Shown here: one piece after another, positions 31,646 to 42,715 of the stretch
How the letters are laid out: each line of letters begins with the position of its first letter
Position numbering within the stretch: the first letter of the stretch is position 1
NCBI GenBank assembly: GCA_031216915.1
Contig: CM062288.1
Span: forward strand, 182,988,596 to 183,052,595
DNA from: Pictodentalium vernedei
Taxonomy: Eukaryota; Mollusca; Scaphopoda; Dentaliida; Dentaliidae
DNA: 64,000 nucleotides
Reading direction: 5' to 3'
Notes under the pieces: model-generated
What the model was told of the DNA's origin: nothing
What the model saw: the letters and a program-made list of their open reading frames with translations, nothing else
Database searches by the model: none
Made by a program: the position numbers and the translations under genes

Positions 31646-32314
31646 TTTAGAAAAAGGTCCTATCATGCTTTTTGGTTCAAAGTTACCCACCGTTGTGTTA
31701 GCCACGAAAACACGACCCCGCATCGGCGATACGGACCATTTTTATAAATAGAGTTGTTGAGTTGACATTCGTTTCGTGATTGATCATAATTCAATGATTC
31801 ACATAGATTATTATTGTCCTCACATAAGGTGAAGGGGAAATAAATTTGAAAAAAGAGTTTCAATGTGGCCTAATTATTGATGCTTTTCACACGTCCACAT
31901 GTCCTTAGATAAGCTGCTTTTGTGTCCATTGCTCCAATAGATTAGGGAAATTGTGTTCCACTCCCCCCAACCCCCACCCCACGAAACAAACGTGAACGTC
32001 AATTTTGTTTCTAAAATTGGGGTTGCAGCTATATTATTCACCAATACAGACACTGCCATTTTAACTGCCATTTGTCCGAACAACTAATGTCAAATTTTCT
32101 TCCACATACTGATGTGGTAAAAAATAGCCCTCAATGAATGTGACCACCCCATGCACCCCCAGCCCCTCTACATCAAAAACTATGATATAATTCATAAATT
32201 AATTGATGTTGACACAAAACAAACATCTTGCGACAAAACTATCACAAATGGGAAATTTATGCTGATGTGGTAAAAATTTAAAAAAAAATAGCCCTCAATG
32301 AATATGCCCCCCCT

Positions 32315-32329
32315 CCCCCCCCCCCCCCC
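32315..32329 (+). repeat. Poly-C run
   Basis: C15 preceded by C7-T. Confidence 0.9.
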
Positions 32330-32848
32330 ACAGTATACCCCTCTTCATCAAAAACATGATATAATTCATACATTAATTTATGTTGACACAAAACAAACAA
32401 CTTGTGACATTAAATATCCTACTTGTGATCGTTTTAAATCACATTCAGGCTTCTGAAGACATTTCACATCATGTGTTTGGTGAATCATTTGCAATTTTTG
32501 TAAAAAAAAAGCCATTTTTCTCAGTTAAGGCACCTAGAGTCATTAATATGGATGGTACTGACAAAACATAAAACACTGCTTTTTCAACAGTATGACCAGT
32601 ACTGCTCATCTGGTATCTCAAAGCACTGTTAAAATGCCCAAAAGCATCCAATATTGATTCTGTGGTGCTGTGCTTGAGCAGCAATTATCCATTAGGGCAC
32701 TTTCACAACCTTGGATTTAAACCCCCACATGAACCCGTTCTGATAAAAAGAGTGAAATTGTGGAAAATATGTCTCCAAGGAGGATGAATGAGATATTTGC
32801 TTAAAAAACTTGAGTTTTTTTTAGTGTTTAATATATTTGTGTGTGAAT

Positions 32849-32886
32849 GGGGGTGGGGGGTGGGGGGGTGGGGGGTGGGTGGGGGG
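32849..32886 (+). repeat. G-rich tract with potential quadruplex
   Basis: Six G runs of 3-7 separated by single T, in the same relative place where U2 has a 20-bp G run. Confidence 0.8.
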
Positions 32887-32965
32887 TGTAGAGTGTGAAA
32901 AATAGTCAGCTGCCAGTTATTGAAAATGTACAACCAGGCAAATGAAAAGCAAAGAAACACTTTGC

Positions 32966-32967
<2 letters not shown>

Positions 32968-33052
<85 letters not shown>
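32968..33052 (+). repeat. (CAGA)n microsatellite
   Basis: About 21 uninterrupted CAGA units. U2 has two or three units here and U3 two. Confidence 0.95.
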
Positions 33053-33053
<1 letters not shown>

Positions 33054-33543
33054 GTCACACAAATTGAAAGTCAACACAGAAATAAAAACTGACATACAAT
33101 GGAAAATTTTGTTAGAAGAGCCAGGACAAGATTGCCAAACTGAAAAAAAACCTCAATGGACCCTGAGTGCTGCAGTACCAAAGCAAATCATAGGAAACTG
33201 AGAGTTTAGTTTCCAAAAACATACTGTACAGTCTTTCCAATTGTTTCTCATCAACTGAGGCTTCAGTATGGGTGGGTGGGTGGTTGGGGACTTGATTCAG
33301 GAAGAGAAAAATATTTCACAGTTGTTTCTGCAATTTTGTGCTGTAACATGGGAATCGTGACAACAAAGCTTGAGCTAACCAAAATTTGATCGCATCACTT
33401 CAATTTTGGGATTCAAATATCTTTGTCAAGTTTAACCATTCAGAGAACTTTTTCCAACCCCCAAAAAGGGGTCGTGCATCAAATAAAAGGGAAAATTTAG
33501 TACTAGACTACTTTACTGGTAGCTTTGCACAAATGCCATTCAT

Positions 33544-33756
33544 TTATTTATTTATTTATTGGTGTTAAAGGTCACATATTGATGCACAATGGCTAATCAT
33601 GACCGTGACGGAGTACCCGGAGAGAACCACCGACCAATGGCGAGCAACTGTCGGCTCCCCAACATACTAACTCCACACAGGCAGGGTTAGCATTGGTTGA
33701 AGACAAGTGCACCACCGACGTGCAGTACACCTAAGTACACAATGCCACCGTGCCCC
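33544..33756 (-). mobile_element. SINE, 5'-truncated, 16-bp target duplication
   Basis: Minus strand: 'TGCACGTCGGTGGTGCACTT' body, 'GTGGTTCTCTCCGGGTACTC', tail 'CACCAATAAATAAATA'. It is flanked by CACAAATGCCATTCAT at 33528-33543 and 33757-33772. U2 has the unoccupied site (about 35957-35972). The tRNA head is missing, as expected of a short reverse transcript. Confidence 0.93.
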
Positions 33757-33878
33757 CACAAATGCCATTCATTCACATTTGCAACTTTATTGTGTTATTT
33801 TTTCCACTGTACCCCACCCCCAAATTTGTGTTCCAAAATACTCTTTCCATGAAGAAATTATTTTCTAACATTTTTTAA

Positions 33879-34097
33879 CCCTTTACCAAATATAACAGTC
33901 AAAAGTTGCTGGTGCTATTCACAAGTATTGTCATTCCATGTTCATTATTTTCTCGTTGTTTGTGTCAAAAACATAGCTTATGACCCTTCATTGCAATGAG
34001 GTCATTCCAATAGTGTAAAAAGTCAAGTTTTTGACACAAAAAGCTAGTAAGTCAATAAGTTTGTGGGCAAGGGTAATCAGTTTTTCATAAGTAAAGG
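33879..34097 (+). mobile_element. TTAA MITE M5
   Basis: Flanked by TTAA (33875-33878, 34098-34101). Left end CCCTTTACCAAATATAACAG, core 'ACATAGCTTATGACCCTTCA', right end 'AAGTAAAGG'. One palindrome arm is shortened. It is shared in position with M7 of U2. Confidence 0.85.
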
Positions 34098-35498
34098 TTA
34101 ACAGCATAATTCAGACAAACATCTAAATACCAGTAAATAAAAGTGCAATATGGGTTTTCTGGCTGTGGGTTTGAATGGTGATTTGGAAGGGGGTTGGAAT
34201 ATTGGAACCCTCCTCTGCCCCTAGTACTATGATGGGGAACCATGGTTTAATTACATTTGTTAATACATGTGAACATGTAGGGTAAAATAGGTTGTTATTT
34301 GGCATTTACTGGAGGCTGTAGTGTGCCACTGGAGACTAAACTTGCTCAAGATGTGAATTTGCTTGCAATATATAGCCCTTATTGCTGACGATGACAAAAA
34401 CATACTTTTCAAAACAATAAAAAAGTATTGTAAGGTGTGTGGTACCCAAATTAATTTTTAAATGTGAAATAATCCTTCAAAATAATAATTAAATCAGGTT
34501 CGCAAGCCAAATTATGTATTTCCTTAATCAACCCCAATCCTATCAAAGATACATTTCACCTCTTCCATGTGACAAAAGAGTCATTTCTGCATGAGAAATC
34601 AACTTTTGGCTTCCACTGAGTTAAAAACATGGGAAATTTGTTCTTTTAAAGAAAACTGTCCAAACTGTGTCAAATGACTTAAAAACTGCTGTTGCCTCCA
34701 ACACATTTTTCTACTCTGTTACCTAACGAGTAAGCTGAGAGGTAAGGAATTCATGTAGCTTTTTTTGAAAACTAACCTAATCCCAAAATAAAACTAAAAT
34801 CTGCATCAGCATGCAATACTCTGAGGAAACATGTGTCGCATTTAACCATACAGCAAGACAAAGAGTGGTGTTCCAACCCTATGAAACAATAAGAATGTCA
34901 ATGTAAAATTTTCTTCTACATACTGATGTGGCAAAATATAGCCCTGAAGGTGTCCCCCTAGTATGCCCCTTTTTATCAAAAACTATGATAAAATTCATAA
35001 ATTAATTGATGTTGACACAAAACAAACCTCTTGTGATATTAAATTTCCCATTTGTGATAGTCTTTAAATCACATTCTGGCTTCTGAATATATTTCACATT
35101 GCGTTTGATGAATATTTTGCCATTCTTGTGAAAAGGCCTCCATTTCTCAGTTAAGATGGCTTGAGTCATTGGTATGGCACTGACAAAAGACTGAACACTG
35201 ATTTTTTCCAACAGTATGACCAGCTGAGCACTGCTCCTATGGTATCTCATAACACTGTTAAAATGCCTAAAACCATCAGATATTGATTCTGTAGTGATGT
35301 GCATGTCCGCAAGTACATGTACCCACAAGGGCTTGTTTACAACCTTGGATTTAATCCCTACAGGCACCCATTCTGATAAAAAAGAGTGAAATTATGGAAA
35401 ATACATGCATGCATAGTATCCAGTGAGGATGACTCAGATATTTGCTTCAGGAATGTAGTGCTCTTTAATGTTTAATATATTTGTGCATGTGTGTGTAT

Positions 35499-35518
35499 GG
35501 GGGGGGGGGGGGGGGGGG
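35499..35518 (+). repeat. Poly-G run (20 bp)
   Basis: G20 at the position of the G-rich tract of U1. Confidence 0.9.
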
Positions 35519-36089
35519 TCAATTGCCAGTTATTGAAAATGTAGAACTGTGCAAATGAAAAGCAAACCAACACTTTGTATGATGGACAGACAGACCTGCA
35601 ATCACATATCTTGAAAGTGACAGTCTACATGTACATAGGAATGGTATGATGGACAGACAGACATGCAATCACATATTTTGAAAGTGACAGTCTACATGTA
35701 CATATGAAAACTGACTGACATACAATGGAAAATATAGTGAGAAGAGCCAGGACAGGGCTGTCAAACAGAAAAAAAACTCAGTGGACCCTGAGTGCTGCAG
35801 TACTGAAGCAAATCATAGGAAACTGAGACTGTATGCTGTTAACTTTCTCATCAGCTGAGGGGTTCAATATGGGTGGTAGAGGGAGGGACAAGTGTTAATG
35901 TAGTTTCATGCTACCCTGACGACACTAGTATCAGACTATTATATTGGTAGCTGTGCACAAAAGCCATTCATTCACATTTGTAACTTTGTTACTTTTTCCA
36001 CTTTACCCCGCCCCCCCCCCCCCCACCCACTTTCCCCGAATTTATGTTCCAAAATACTCTGTGAATGAAGAAATTGTTTAACATTTTCA

Positions 36090-36335
36090 ATCACTCACTC
36101 ATTGTAATTGTCAAAACAGGCTAGCACCATTCACCAAAACTGCCATTCAATGTTCATCAGTTTTGCATCAAAAACATAGCTTATGATCCCTCATTGGAAT
36201 GAGCTCGTTCAGCTCATTCCAGTGTGTGTGTGTGGGGGGGGGGAGGGGGGGGGTCATAGCTATGTTTTTTACGCAAAAAATGAAAAGAAATTAGTTATTC
36301 AAAAGTGCTATCTTCTTTTCATGTAAGGTAAAGGG
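36090..36335 (+). mobile_element. TTAA MITE M6
   Basis: Left end decayed ('TCACTCACTCATTGTAATTG'), right end GGTAAAGGG then TTAA (36336-36339). The second palindrome arm is expanded by a GTGT...G-run between 'CCAGTG' and 'GGTCATAG'. Confidence 0.8.
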
Positions 36336-36368
36336 TTAACATCACAATATGGAGAAAGCTTCTATTAA

Positions 36369-36627
36369 TCATTCACTCAATGTAATGGCCAAAACCGGCT
36401 AGCACCATTCACCAAAATTGCCATTAAATGTTAATTATTTTTGCTTTTTTGGGGGCATCAACAACATAGCTTATGACCCCTCATTGGAATGAGCTCATTC
36501 GGCTCATTCCAGTGAGGGGGTGGGGGGGGGGGGGGTCATAGCTATGTTTTTGATGCAAAAATGGAAACAAATTACTTCAAATTAGTTATTCAAAAGTGGT
36601 ATCTTCTTTTCATGTCAGGTAAAGGGT
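36369..36627 (+). mobile_element. TTAA MITE M7
   Basis: Next to M6 and sharing its altered left end ('TCATTCACTCAATGTAATGG') and its G-run expansion (36516-36535). Left TTAA 36365-36368, right TTAT. M6-M7 plus the ~30-bp spacer 'CACAATATGGAGAAAGCTTC' form a ~285-bp tandem duplication. Confidence 0.8.
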
Positions 36628-37344
36628 TATCATAATATGGAGAAAACTTCTATTATACCAGTGAATACAAGTGAAATATGGGTTTTCTGGCTAAGTGTTT
36701 GGATGGTGATTTGGGAGAGGATTGGAATATAATTGGAATTCCCTCTATCACAAGTACTATGAGGGGAAACCATGGTTTAATTAAAAGTGTTAATAGGGTA
36801 AAGTAGGTGGTTACATGTGTATTTGGCATTTGCCAGAGGTTATAGTGTGCTTCTCAGTTCTGGATGCCACACTTGCTCAAGATGCATTTAACTGCATTAT
36901 TTTGGGGAATATATGGCCTTTATTGCTGACTGTGACAAAAATATAACTTTTAAAAAAATAAAACAGTATTATTTGGTCTGTGGTTCTCGAATGAACATTT
37001 AAATGTGAAATACGTGTAATATCCAAAAAATAATAATTAAATCAGTGTTGGAAGCCAAAATACATGTACATTTACATGTGTGCATTTCCTATAATCAACC
37101 CCAAACCTTCTAAAGGGTAACCTACAAAACTTTTCCATGACAAAAATCCCCCCACCCCCGCCCCACAATCATTTTCAAACAATGTGCAAAAATCACCGCC
37201 CCCCCACCCATGTTTTTTTCAGGTGAACAGAAATTCCTCCCTCCATAATTTCTGGTGAACAAAAATCCCCCACCCCCTAATTTGTTAGAAGTATATTTAA
37301 AGCCATACTAAAATGTCCAAAGCTTTTTACCACTCAAGGCCGAG

Positions 37345-37522
37345 CACTTGTTGCGTCAATCAATGCTAACCTTGCTTGTGTGGAGTTAGCATGTGGGACA
37401 GTTGCTCACTGTTGCCCAGTGGTTCTCTCAGTGCACTTTAGCTTCCTCCACCCATAAAACTGTCCAACACAAGGTGACACTGGCTGTTGAAAGTGTCCTT
37501 AAACTCCAATAAATAAATAAAT
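37345..37522 (+). mobile_element. SINE, 5'-truncated
   Basis: 'CAATGCTAACCTTGCTTGTG', 'CAGTGGTTCTCTCAGTGCAC', 'TAGCTTCCTCCACCC', tail 'CTCCAATAAATAAATA'. It lacks the tRNA head. Target duplication not clear. Confidence 0.8.
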
Positions 37523-37657
37523 AACTGTCTTGATAAATAGTTATTGATGCATGTTTTTCTTGTAAATAGTGATGAGTGTTTATGTAATTTGCAAATTAAA
37601 TACCTAAGTTTTTCAATCCTCTTGGACTGCCTTTTAACCTTTTGGTGTAAAAGGCCT

Positions 37658-37674
37658 GGGGGGGGGGGGGGGGG
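37658..37674 (+). repeat. Poly-G run (17 bp)
   Basis: G17 within a block of alternating 'GGGGGATTTTTGC' motifs (37658-37800). A C-rich inverted counterpart ('AAAATCCCCC') lies at 37140-37280. Confidence 0.85.
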
Positions 37675-37985
37675 ATTTTTGTATTGCTCTTAAAACTGCT
37701 CTTAAAATAATGTGGGAGATTGTGGTACTACCCTCAAAAGCTGGGGGGAGGGATTTTTGCTAAGTGTGTAAAAATGATTGGGGGGATTTTTTGCAGGGGG
37801 GATTTTAACCTGCATTCTAATCATTCCAAAGATACATTTTACCTCTTTCGTTTGATAAAAGAGTAATTTCTGCATGAGAATTCACTGCTTTCTTTGTAAA
37901 CTACCCCAATCCCAAAATAAAACTAAAATCTGCATCAGCAGACAATAGTTTGGGGAAAAATCTATCGCATTTAACCATACTGAAA

Positions 37986-39970
37986 GAGAAAGAGTGGTGT
38001 TCACCCCTTCCACCCTCCACTCCACACAAAACAAAATGAATGTCAATTTTGTTTTAAAAACTGGGGTTGCAGCTATATAAATCACCAATGTCAATAGACA
38101 TTGCCATTTTACCCTAACAAATGATGTCAAATTTTCTTCTACATATTGATGTGGTAAAATATAGCCCTGAATGTGTCCCCTAGACCCCCAGCAAACCCAC
38201 TTTCATCCAAAACTATGATATAATTCATAAATTATTTGATGTTGACACAAAACAAACCTCTTATGATATTAACTTTCCCATTTGTGATAGTTTTTAAATC
38301 ACATTCTGGCTTCTTAAGATATTTCACATTGTGTTTGATGAATATTTAGCAATTTTTGTAAACAAAATTTTTTTAAAAATCACTCAGATTTCTTAATTAA
38401 GGCATCTCGAGTCATTGGTATGTCTCTGACAAAACATTACACATTGGTTTTTTCTAACAGCATGACAGTGCAGCTCATGTGGCATCTCATAACACCACTA
38501 AAATGCCTAAAACCATCAAATATTCATTCTGTAGTGTGGTGCTTATGCTGCAAGTACCCATAAAGGCACTTTCACAACCTTGGATTTAATCCCTACAGAC
38601 ACTCATGACCCATTTTGATAAAAAGAGTAAAATTAAGGAAAATATAATGTACATGTATGTTTTCCAGAGAGGATGAATCAGATATTTGCTTCAAAAAGAT
38701 AGTGCTCTTTAATGTTTAATATAGTTGTGTATGTGTGTGTGTGTGTAAGGTGGAGGGGGTTATAGTGTGAAAAATAGTCAGAAGCCAGCTTCTGAAAATG
38801 TACATGTACAACCGGGCAAATGAAAAGCAAAGAATCGCTGTCTGTGATGGACGGTTCTTGGACAACTTGCACTCTGGACAATTCATAATTTCATACCACA
38901 ATTAGAGGGTACGAATTGTCTTGACAATAAGGTACAAATTGTCTAGACAAAAGGTACGAATTGTCCCAGTAAAAGGTATGAATTATCTCCTTTTTGGTAC
39001 AAGTTGTCTAAAGTAAGTGTACCAAACTGTCTCATGTATTAACTATTTAAAAGTTTTTGACTCATGCTTTGGCTGAGTGAAATGAAAATGAAAAGTCGAC
39101 GGAGTGATAGTAATACAAACATAAACATATGCATGAAACAACCAATCAAAACAAGATTTATGAATAAAAATGAAACTTCAATGGGTGAACCATCGCTTAA
39201 CAGCATAAGTGAAAAAGCGATCTCTAGTATTATCAACTTCGGGTCCAAACATGGTAAAAGAAAATTTATAGTAGATAGTAATTGATGTAGTGTTACAGTT
39301 AAAACACTATTTTTTAATGAAGCCACTATAATTCTTTAATTTGATGAAGACCTAACAATAAATAATTTTATGACGCCCCAAATAATGAGTTAAAGATCAT
39401 GCTGCCTTAATAATTTAATTAATTTAATTCTGAGCTCCCTCAATTGAGCATTTTCTTTTTGGCGTTTTTAATTCTGAGCTCCCTCAATAGAGCATTTTCT
39501 TTTTGCCGTTGTGACGTTGACTCTTTTAAGTGTCTACTTGCTTTTTACTTTATAAAGTCATGAAATTTGATATTCTGTGTCTTTTTAAAATAATAGAAAT
39601 GACATCGCCTTTTTATCCTTTCTCCAAGTTTATAATCCTCTCCCAACCCCATCTCTATGTATAAGTTTTCAGAGGGGGTTAATTAAGCAGGGTATGAATT
39701 TGCAGAAGAAGATACAAACTGTCCAGAGGGGGTACCGTACGAACTGTCGGATACTGCCCAGAGGAGGGGTATGAATCGTCTAGACAGAAGGTACAAATTG
39801 TCCAGACATCGGGGTACGAATTGTCCAGCAAAAGGTACCAATTGCCAGAGGTACGAATCGTCCAGGCTGAGTTGTCCAACTCACTGATGGATGGATGGAT
39901 GGATGGACAGACAGATTTAGAAATGCATTCACATTTTGTAATAAATTCAATTTCACTTCCCTTTTGAATG
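37986..39970 (+). repeat. Large tandem unit U3, partial and interrupted
   Basis: Third copy, starting 'AGAGTGGTGTTCACCCC'. It follows U1/U2 to 'CAAATGAAAAGCAAAGAATC' (38838), is interrupted by the element at 38852-39884, and resumes briefly with 'GATGGACAGACAGA' (about 39899) to near 39960. Confidence 0.8.
38852..39884 (+). mobile_element. Putative element with subterminal GTACGAATTGTCC repeats
   Basis: It interrupts U3. Short inverted ends TTGGACAACT (38858-38867) / AGTTGTCCAA (39870-39879); flanks TGATGGA on both sides (38845-38851, 39885-39891) may be a target duplication, though the right side lies in a GATG microsatellite. Both ends carry many 'GGTACGAATTGTCC'-type repeats (38912-38970; 39700-39865), as in non-autonomous DNA elements with subterminal transposase-binding sites. 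A 45-bp direct repeat 'AATTCTGAGCTCCCTCAATW' lies at 39424 and 39469. A 73-residue frame at 39064-39285 is Lys/Asn-rich and unrecognised. Confidence 0.6.
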
Positions 39971-40229
39971 CTAAAACAAGTTAGAATTAGTAGAAATGAA
40001 ATATTTTCTCTGGAATCGGTGTGCAAATGTTATTTAGAGGTCGGTTCTGGGGAGGTTCTATTCTGGTTGCAAAGCCTAAAGCATCCAGGAATTAAAACAT
40101 TGTTTACTAAAATACATAGGAAGTGTAATTTAAATGGGAGTTCTGAGTGGTTCTGGTATTTAGCCTTTAGGAGAACACGTCAGATCACAAAATTGGCTGG
40201 CCGCTACACTGTAATTCTGACAGTCTTAA

Positions 40230-41188
40230 GGGCCTCTATTAGTAATGAAATTTTGTTTATTTTGAATATTCTCACCTCCGATATTCCTTCAATTCAAATT
40301 AAATATACACAAAATGTACATCAAAATGAAGGTTGGGATATATAGAACACGAAACACATGTGTAATCAACTCATAGAGTCGACTGTAGGCACCACTGGTT
40401 CCTGGAAGTCTGCTGCCGTATTCGCACCAGAACTAATAATTTAATAATATTTCACGAAAACAACTTGTGGCCAAATGTGCGTTACATATCCAAGAACAAA
40501 GCTAGGGGATAAAAATTCTTCAAAACACGGCGACAGAGCTGCATTGGGGAAAATTCCAACGCTTTTTCTTTTGTTTACGTATGAGTATACTTTCGATTTC
40601 CGGCCGACGTCATCGGACAGAAAAAGCATGTAAAAACAACGCCGTCTAAAATCAAATAATGAAAAGGATCGCCTTCATACAGTATACTTTTATTAGATAG
40701 AGATTACACAGTTGCCATATTCAATGCAAGGTATTATGATACTTGTTGAAATTTCTTAGAATTACGATTTTGTTTTTTGATGGAAATTCGTGGTAACGAG
40801 TGATTTGCGTATGTCTGTCGAGCATGGAATCCATCTTCAATAAAAAATGCAGACAGTGTTGTCTTTTTTCCAAAATGCAGACCTATCGCTGTATTCGAAA
40901 GTGTTTTGAATGCCTAGCTTTGTTCTTGGATATATGAAGCACATTTGGCCACAAGTTGTTCTGATGAAATATTATTTTATTATCAGTTCTGGTGCGAATA
41001 CGGTGGCAGACTTCTAGGAACCAGTGGTGCCTACAGTCAACTCTACGAGTTGATTCAATATGTGTTTCGTGTTCTATTCATCCCAACCTTCATTTTGATG
41101 TATAATTTGTGTATATTTAATCTGAATTTAAGGAATATGACAGGTGAGAATTTCAAAATAAACAAAATTCCATTACTTATATAGGCCC
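40230..41188. mobile_element. TTAA-flanked element with ~290-bp inverted repeats
   Basis: Left arm 40230-40510 and right arm 40913-41188 are inverted copies: 'GGGCCTCTATTAGTAATG' against 'CATTACTTATATAGGCCC', through 'GGCACCACTGGTTCCT' to 'TCCAAGAACAAAGCTAGG'. TTAA flanks both ends (40226-40229, 41189-41192). A ~400-bp centre has no coding frame. Foldback-type, non-autonomous; TTAA suggests piggyBac-like or Kolobok-like mobilisation. Confidence 0.85.
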
Positions 41189-41199
41189 TTAAACTGAAA

Positions 41200-41934
41200 T
41201 TGTATTGTATCACTGGTAAAAATAGTTCATAGACTAGAGCCAGTGAACTTGTGAAGAAAAATCGAGGAAATAAATGAATATCGAAGTTCGCGTGCATGTC
41301 TGCTTCTGTCAAATTTTACTGCAACTTGCAAGACTGCATGCATGCCCGTCAGTGTTTTGAGAACAAAGATTCCCCAGACCGAACGTCAACATAACTTGAA
41401 TTCATCCGAACTCCGGCTGTTTCTAAGGAAATCGCGCTAAGTTCCCCACAAATGAAAAAGGCCCACTAAAAGTATCAATAAATCACTTGTTTTATTTTTT
41501 TATTCGTTGTCAACAATTTGTGAAGTGTACGTTCTCAATTAAAATTGAAACTGGGCTTTGAATCTGACGAAACCGGCAACGGACGGCATTGGCACTTCGA
41601 ACTTTCAAACAATATCTAACTCTCCATCAACAACCTAACTTCAAAAGTCACTTCATAACTTAATTATTTCTCATTCTGCGACAATATATTTTACATAATG
41701 CCCTTTGAAAAACCAAAAACAATTAAATATCCGTTACAATGATTCTGGATTTTTTGCCAGTGGGAGAGCCACGCCGCCAGATGGCACCCCAAACTCTGTT
41801 GCATGGTATATAGAAAAATTCTAAAATCATGGATACGTACCAGTGGGTTACCTATGTGCGCCCACGCCACTGCGTGGGTGTGCACTATAAATGCGAATAT
41901 AAAGATATCTCGAGTTCAACACGAAATCGTCTGT
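41200..41934. other. No recognised feature
   Basis: Apparently unique DNA with no gene, RNA or repeat that I can name. Confidence 0.4.
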
Positions 41935-42715
41935 TGCACCGACTTTTGTTACTATACCCACTTTTGTTACAGGTCACAATTTTTGTTACCGAAATCGCCC
42001 ACTTTTGATACAGGTCACCTCTTTTGTTACAAAATCGACAACTTTTGTTACAAAAACAGCTCACAACTTTTGTTACAAAAACCAATAAAATCTCACTTGA
42101 AACAAAAGTCGGCGCTACTTGTTGCACCGACTTTTGTTACTCTACCAACATTTGTTACATATCACAACTTTTGCTACCAAAATCGCCAACTTTTGTTGCA
42201 GCTGATCACTTTTCTGTCAGAAAACGTCAGCTTTTGTTACAAACGACAATTTACGGTACATAATAATAATAAAAAATCTTTCGTAGTACAGCAAGAATAA
42301 ATGGAATCGTTTCTACGTTCCATCGCATAGTTCACGTTTCTAGGGTTATGATACTTTAGAAAACATATCATCATATATTGGCCCATCTTAACCCTTTACC
42401 TAACCTGAAAAGCAGACGACACTTGCAAAAAAAATTCTTGAATAACTAATTTTTTTCATTTTTTGTCTCCAAAACATAGGTTATGAACCCTCGTTGGAAC
42501 GAGCTCGACGAGCCCCAACGAGGGGTCATAACCTATGTTTTTGAAACAAAAAATGAAAAAAATAATGAAAATTAATTGGCGATTTTTGAGAATAGCGCTG
42601 GCCTGTTTTGGCCGTTACGTTAGGTAAAGGGTTAATGGTGTGCTTTTTATCGGATTTTGTGATTAAAACTTACCCATTAATGATATAAAATAACCATTGT
42701 ATAGTGTGTGTTTCT
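41935..42715 (+). repeat. Dispersed repeat X, copy 1
   Basis: It begins with ~330 bp made of ACTTTTGTTAC-type motifs (about 14, two ~190-bp super-units each starting 'GTTGCACCGACTTTTGTTAC'), followed by 'AGAATAAATGGAATCGTTTC', the occupied MITE site M8 and 'CATTGTATAGTGTGTGTTTC'. Copy 2 (47886-48630) is inverted. Frames such as 41803-42300 are open only because of the repeat. Confidence 0.85.
42392..42631 (-). mobile_element. TTAA palindromic MITE M8, inside repeat X copy 1
   Basis: 240 bp between TTAA 42388-42391 and 42632-42635. The orientation is like M1. Repeat X copy 2 lacks it and reads GTAA at the corresponding place (about 48208-48211 on its reverse strand). Confidence 0.93.

Larger units (their letters stand above)
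31940..34868 (+). repeat. Large tandem unit U1
   Basis: First of three tandem copies of a ~3 kb segment. Landmarks: 'CTGATGTGGTAAAAAATAGCC' region (32107), '(G)n/(CAGA)n' block (32849-33052), 'CCATTCATTCACATTTG' (33765), MITE M5 and 'GCATCAGCATGCAATACT' (34800). It contains a SINE absent from U2. 32260-32420 is a second partial copy of its own first 300 bp. No coding region. Confidence 0.85.
34869..37985 (+). repeat. Large tandem unit U2
   Basis: Second copy of the ~3 kb segment (landmark 'TACTGATGTGGCAAAATATAG' at 34919; 'GCATCAGCAGACAATAGT' at 37930). It has two MITE copies (M6, M7) where U1 has one, a SINE at 37345-37522, and a 70-bp tandem duplication ('GATGGACAGACAGAC' at 35581 and 35648). 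It lacks the U1 SINE. No coding region. Confidence 0.85.

Noticed and set aside
32703-33201. Frames with 'SVCL' or 'DRQT' repeats
   Set aside because: Translation of the (CAGA)n microsatellite.
31940-39970. LTRs of a retrovirus-like element
   Set aside because: The ~3 kb units are direct repeats but have no TG...CA ends, primer site, gag/pol sequence or flanking duplication; they fit a segmental tandem duplication.
41803-42300. 165-residue frame with 'TFVT' repeats
   Set aside because: Produced by the ACTTTTGTTAC array of repeat X; the inverted copy 2 does not preserve it.
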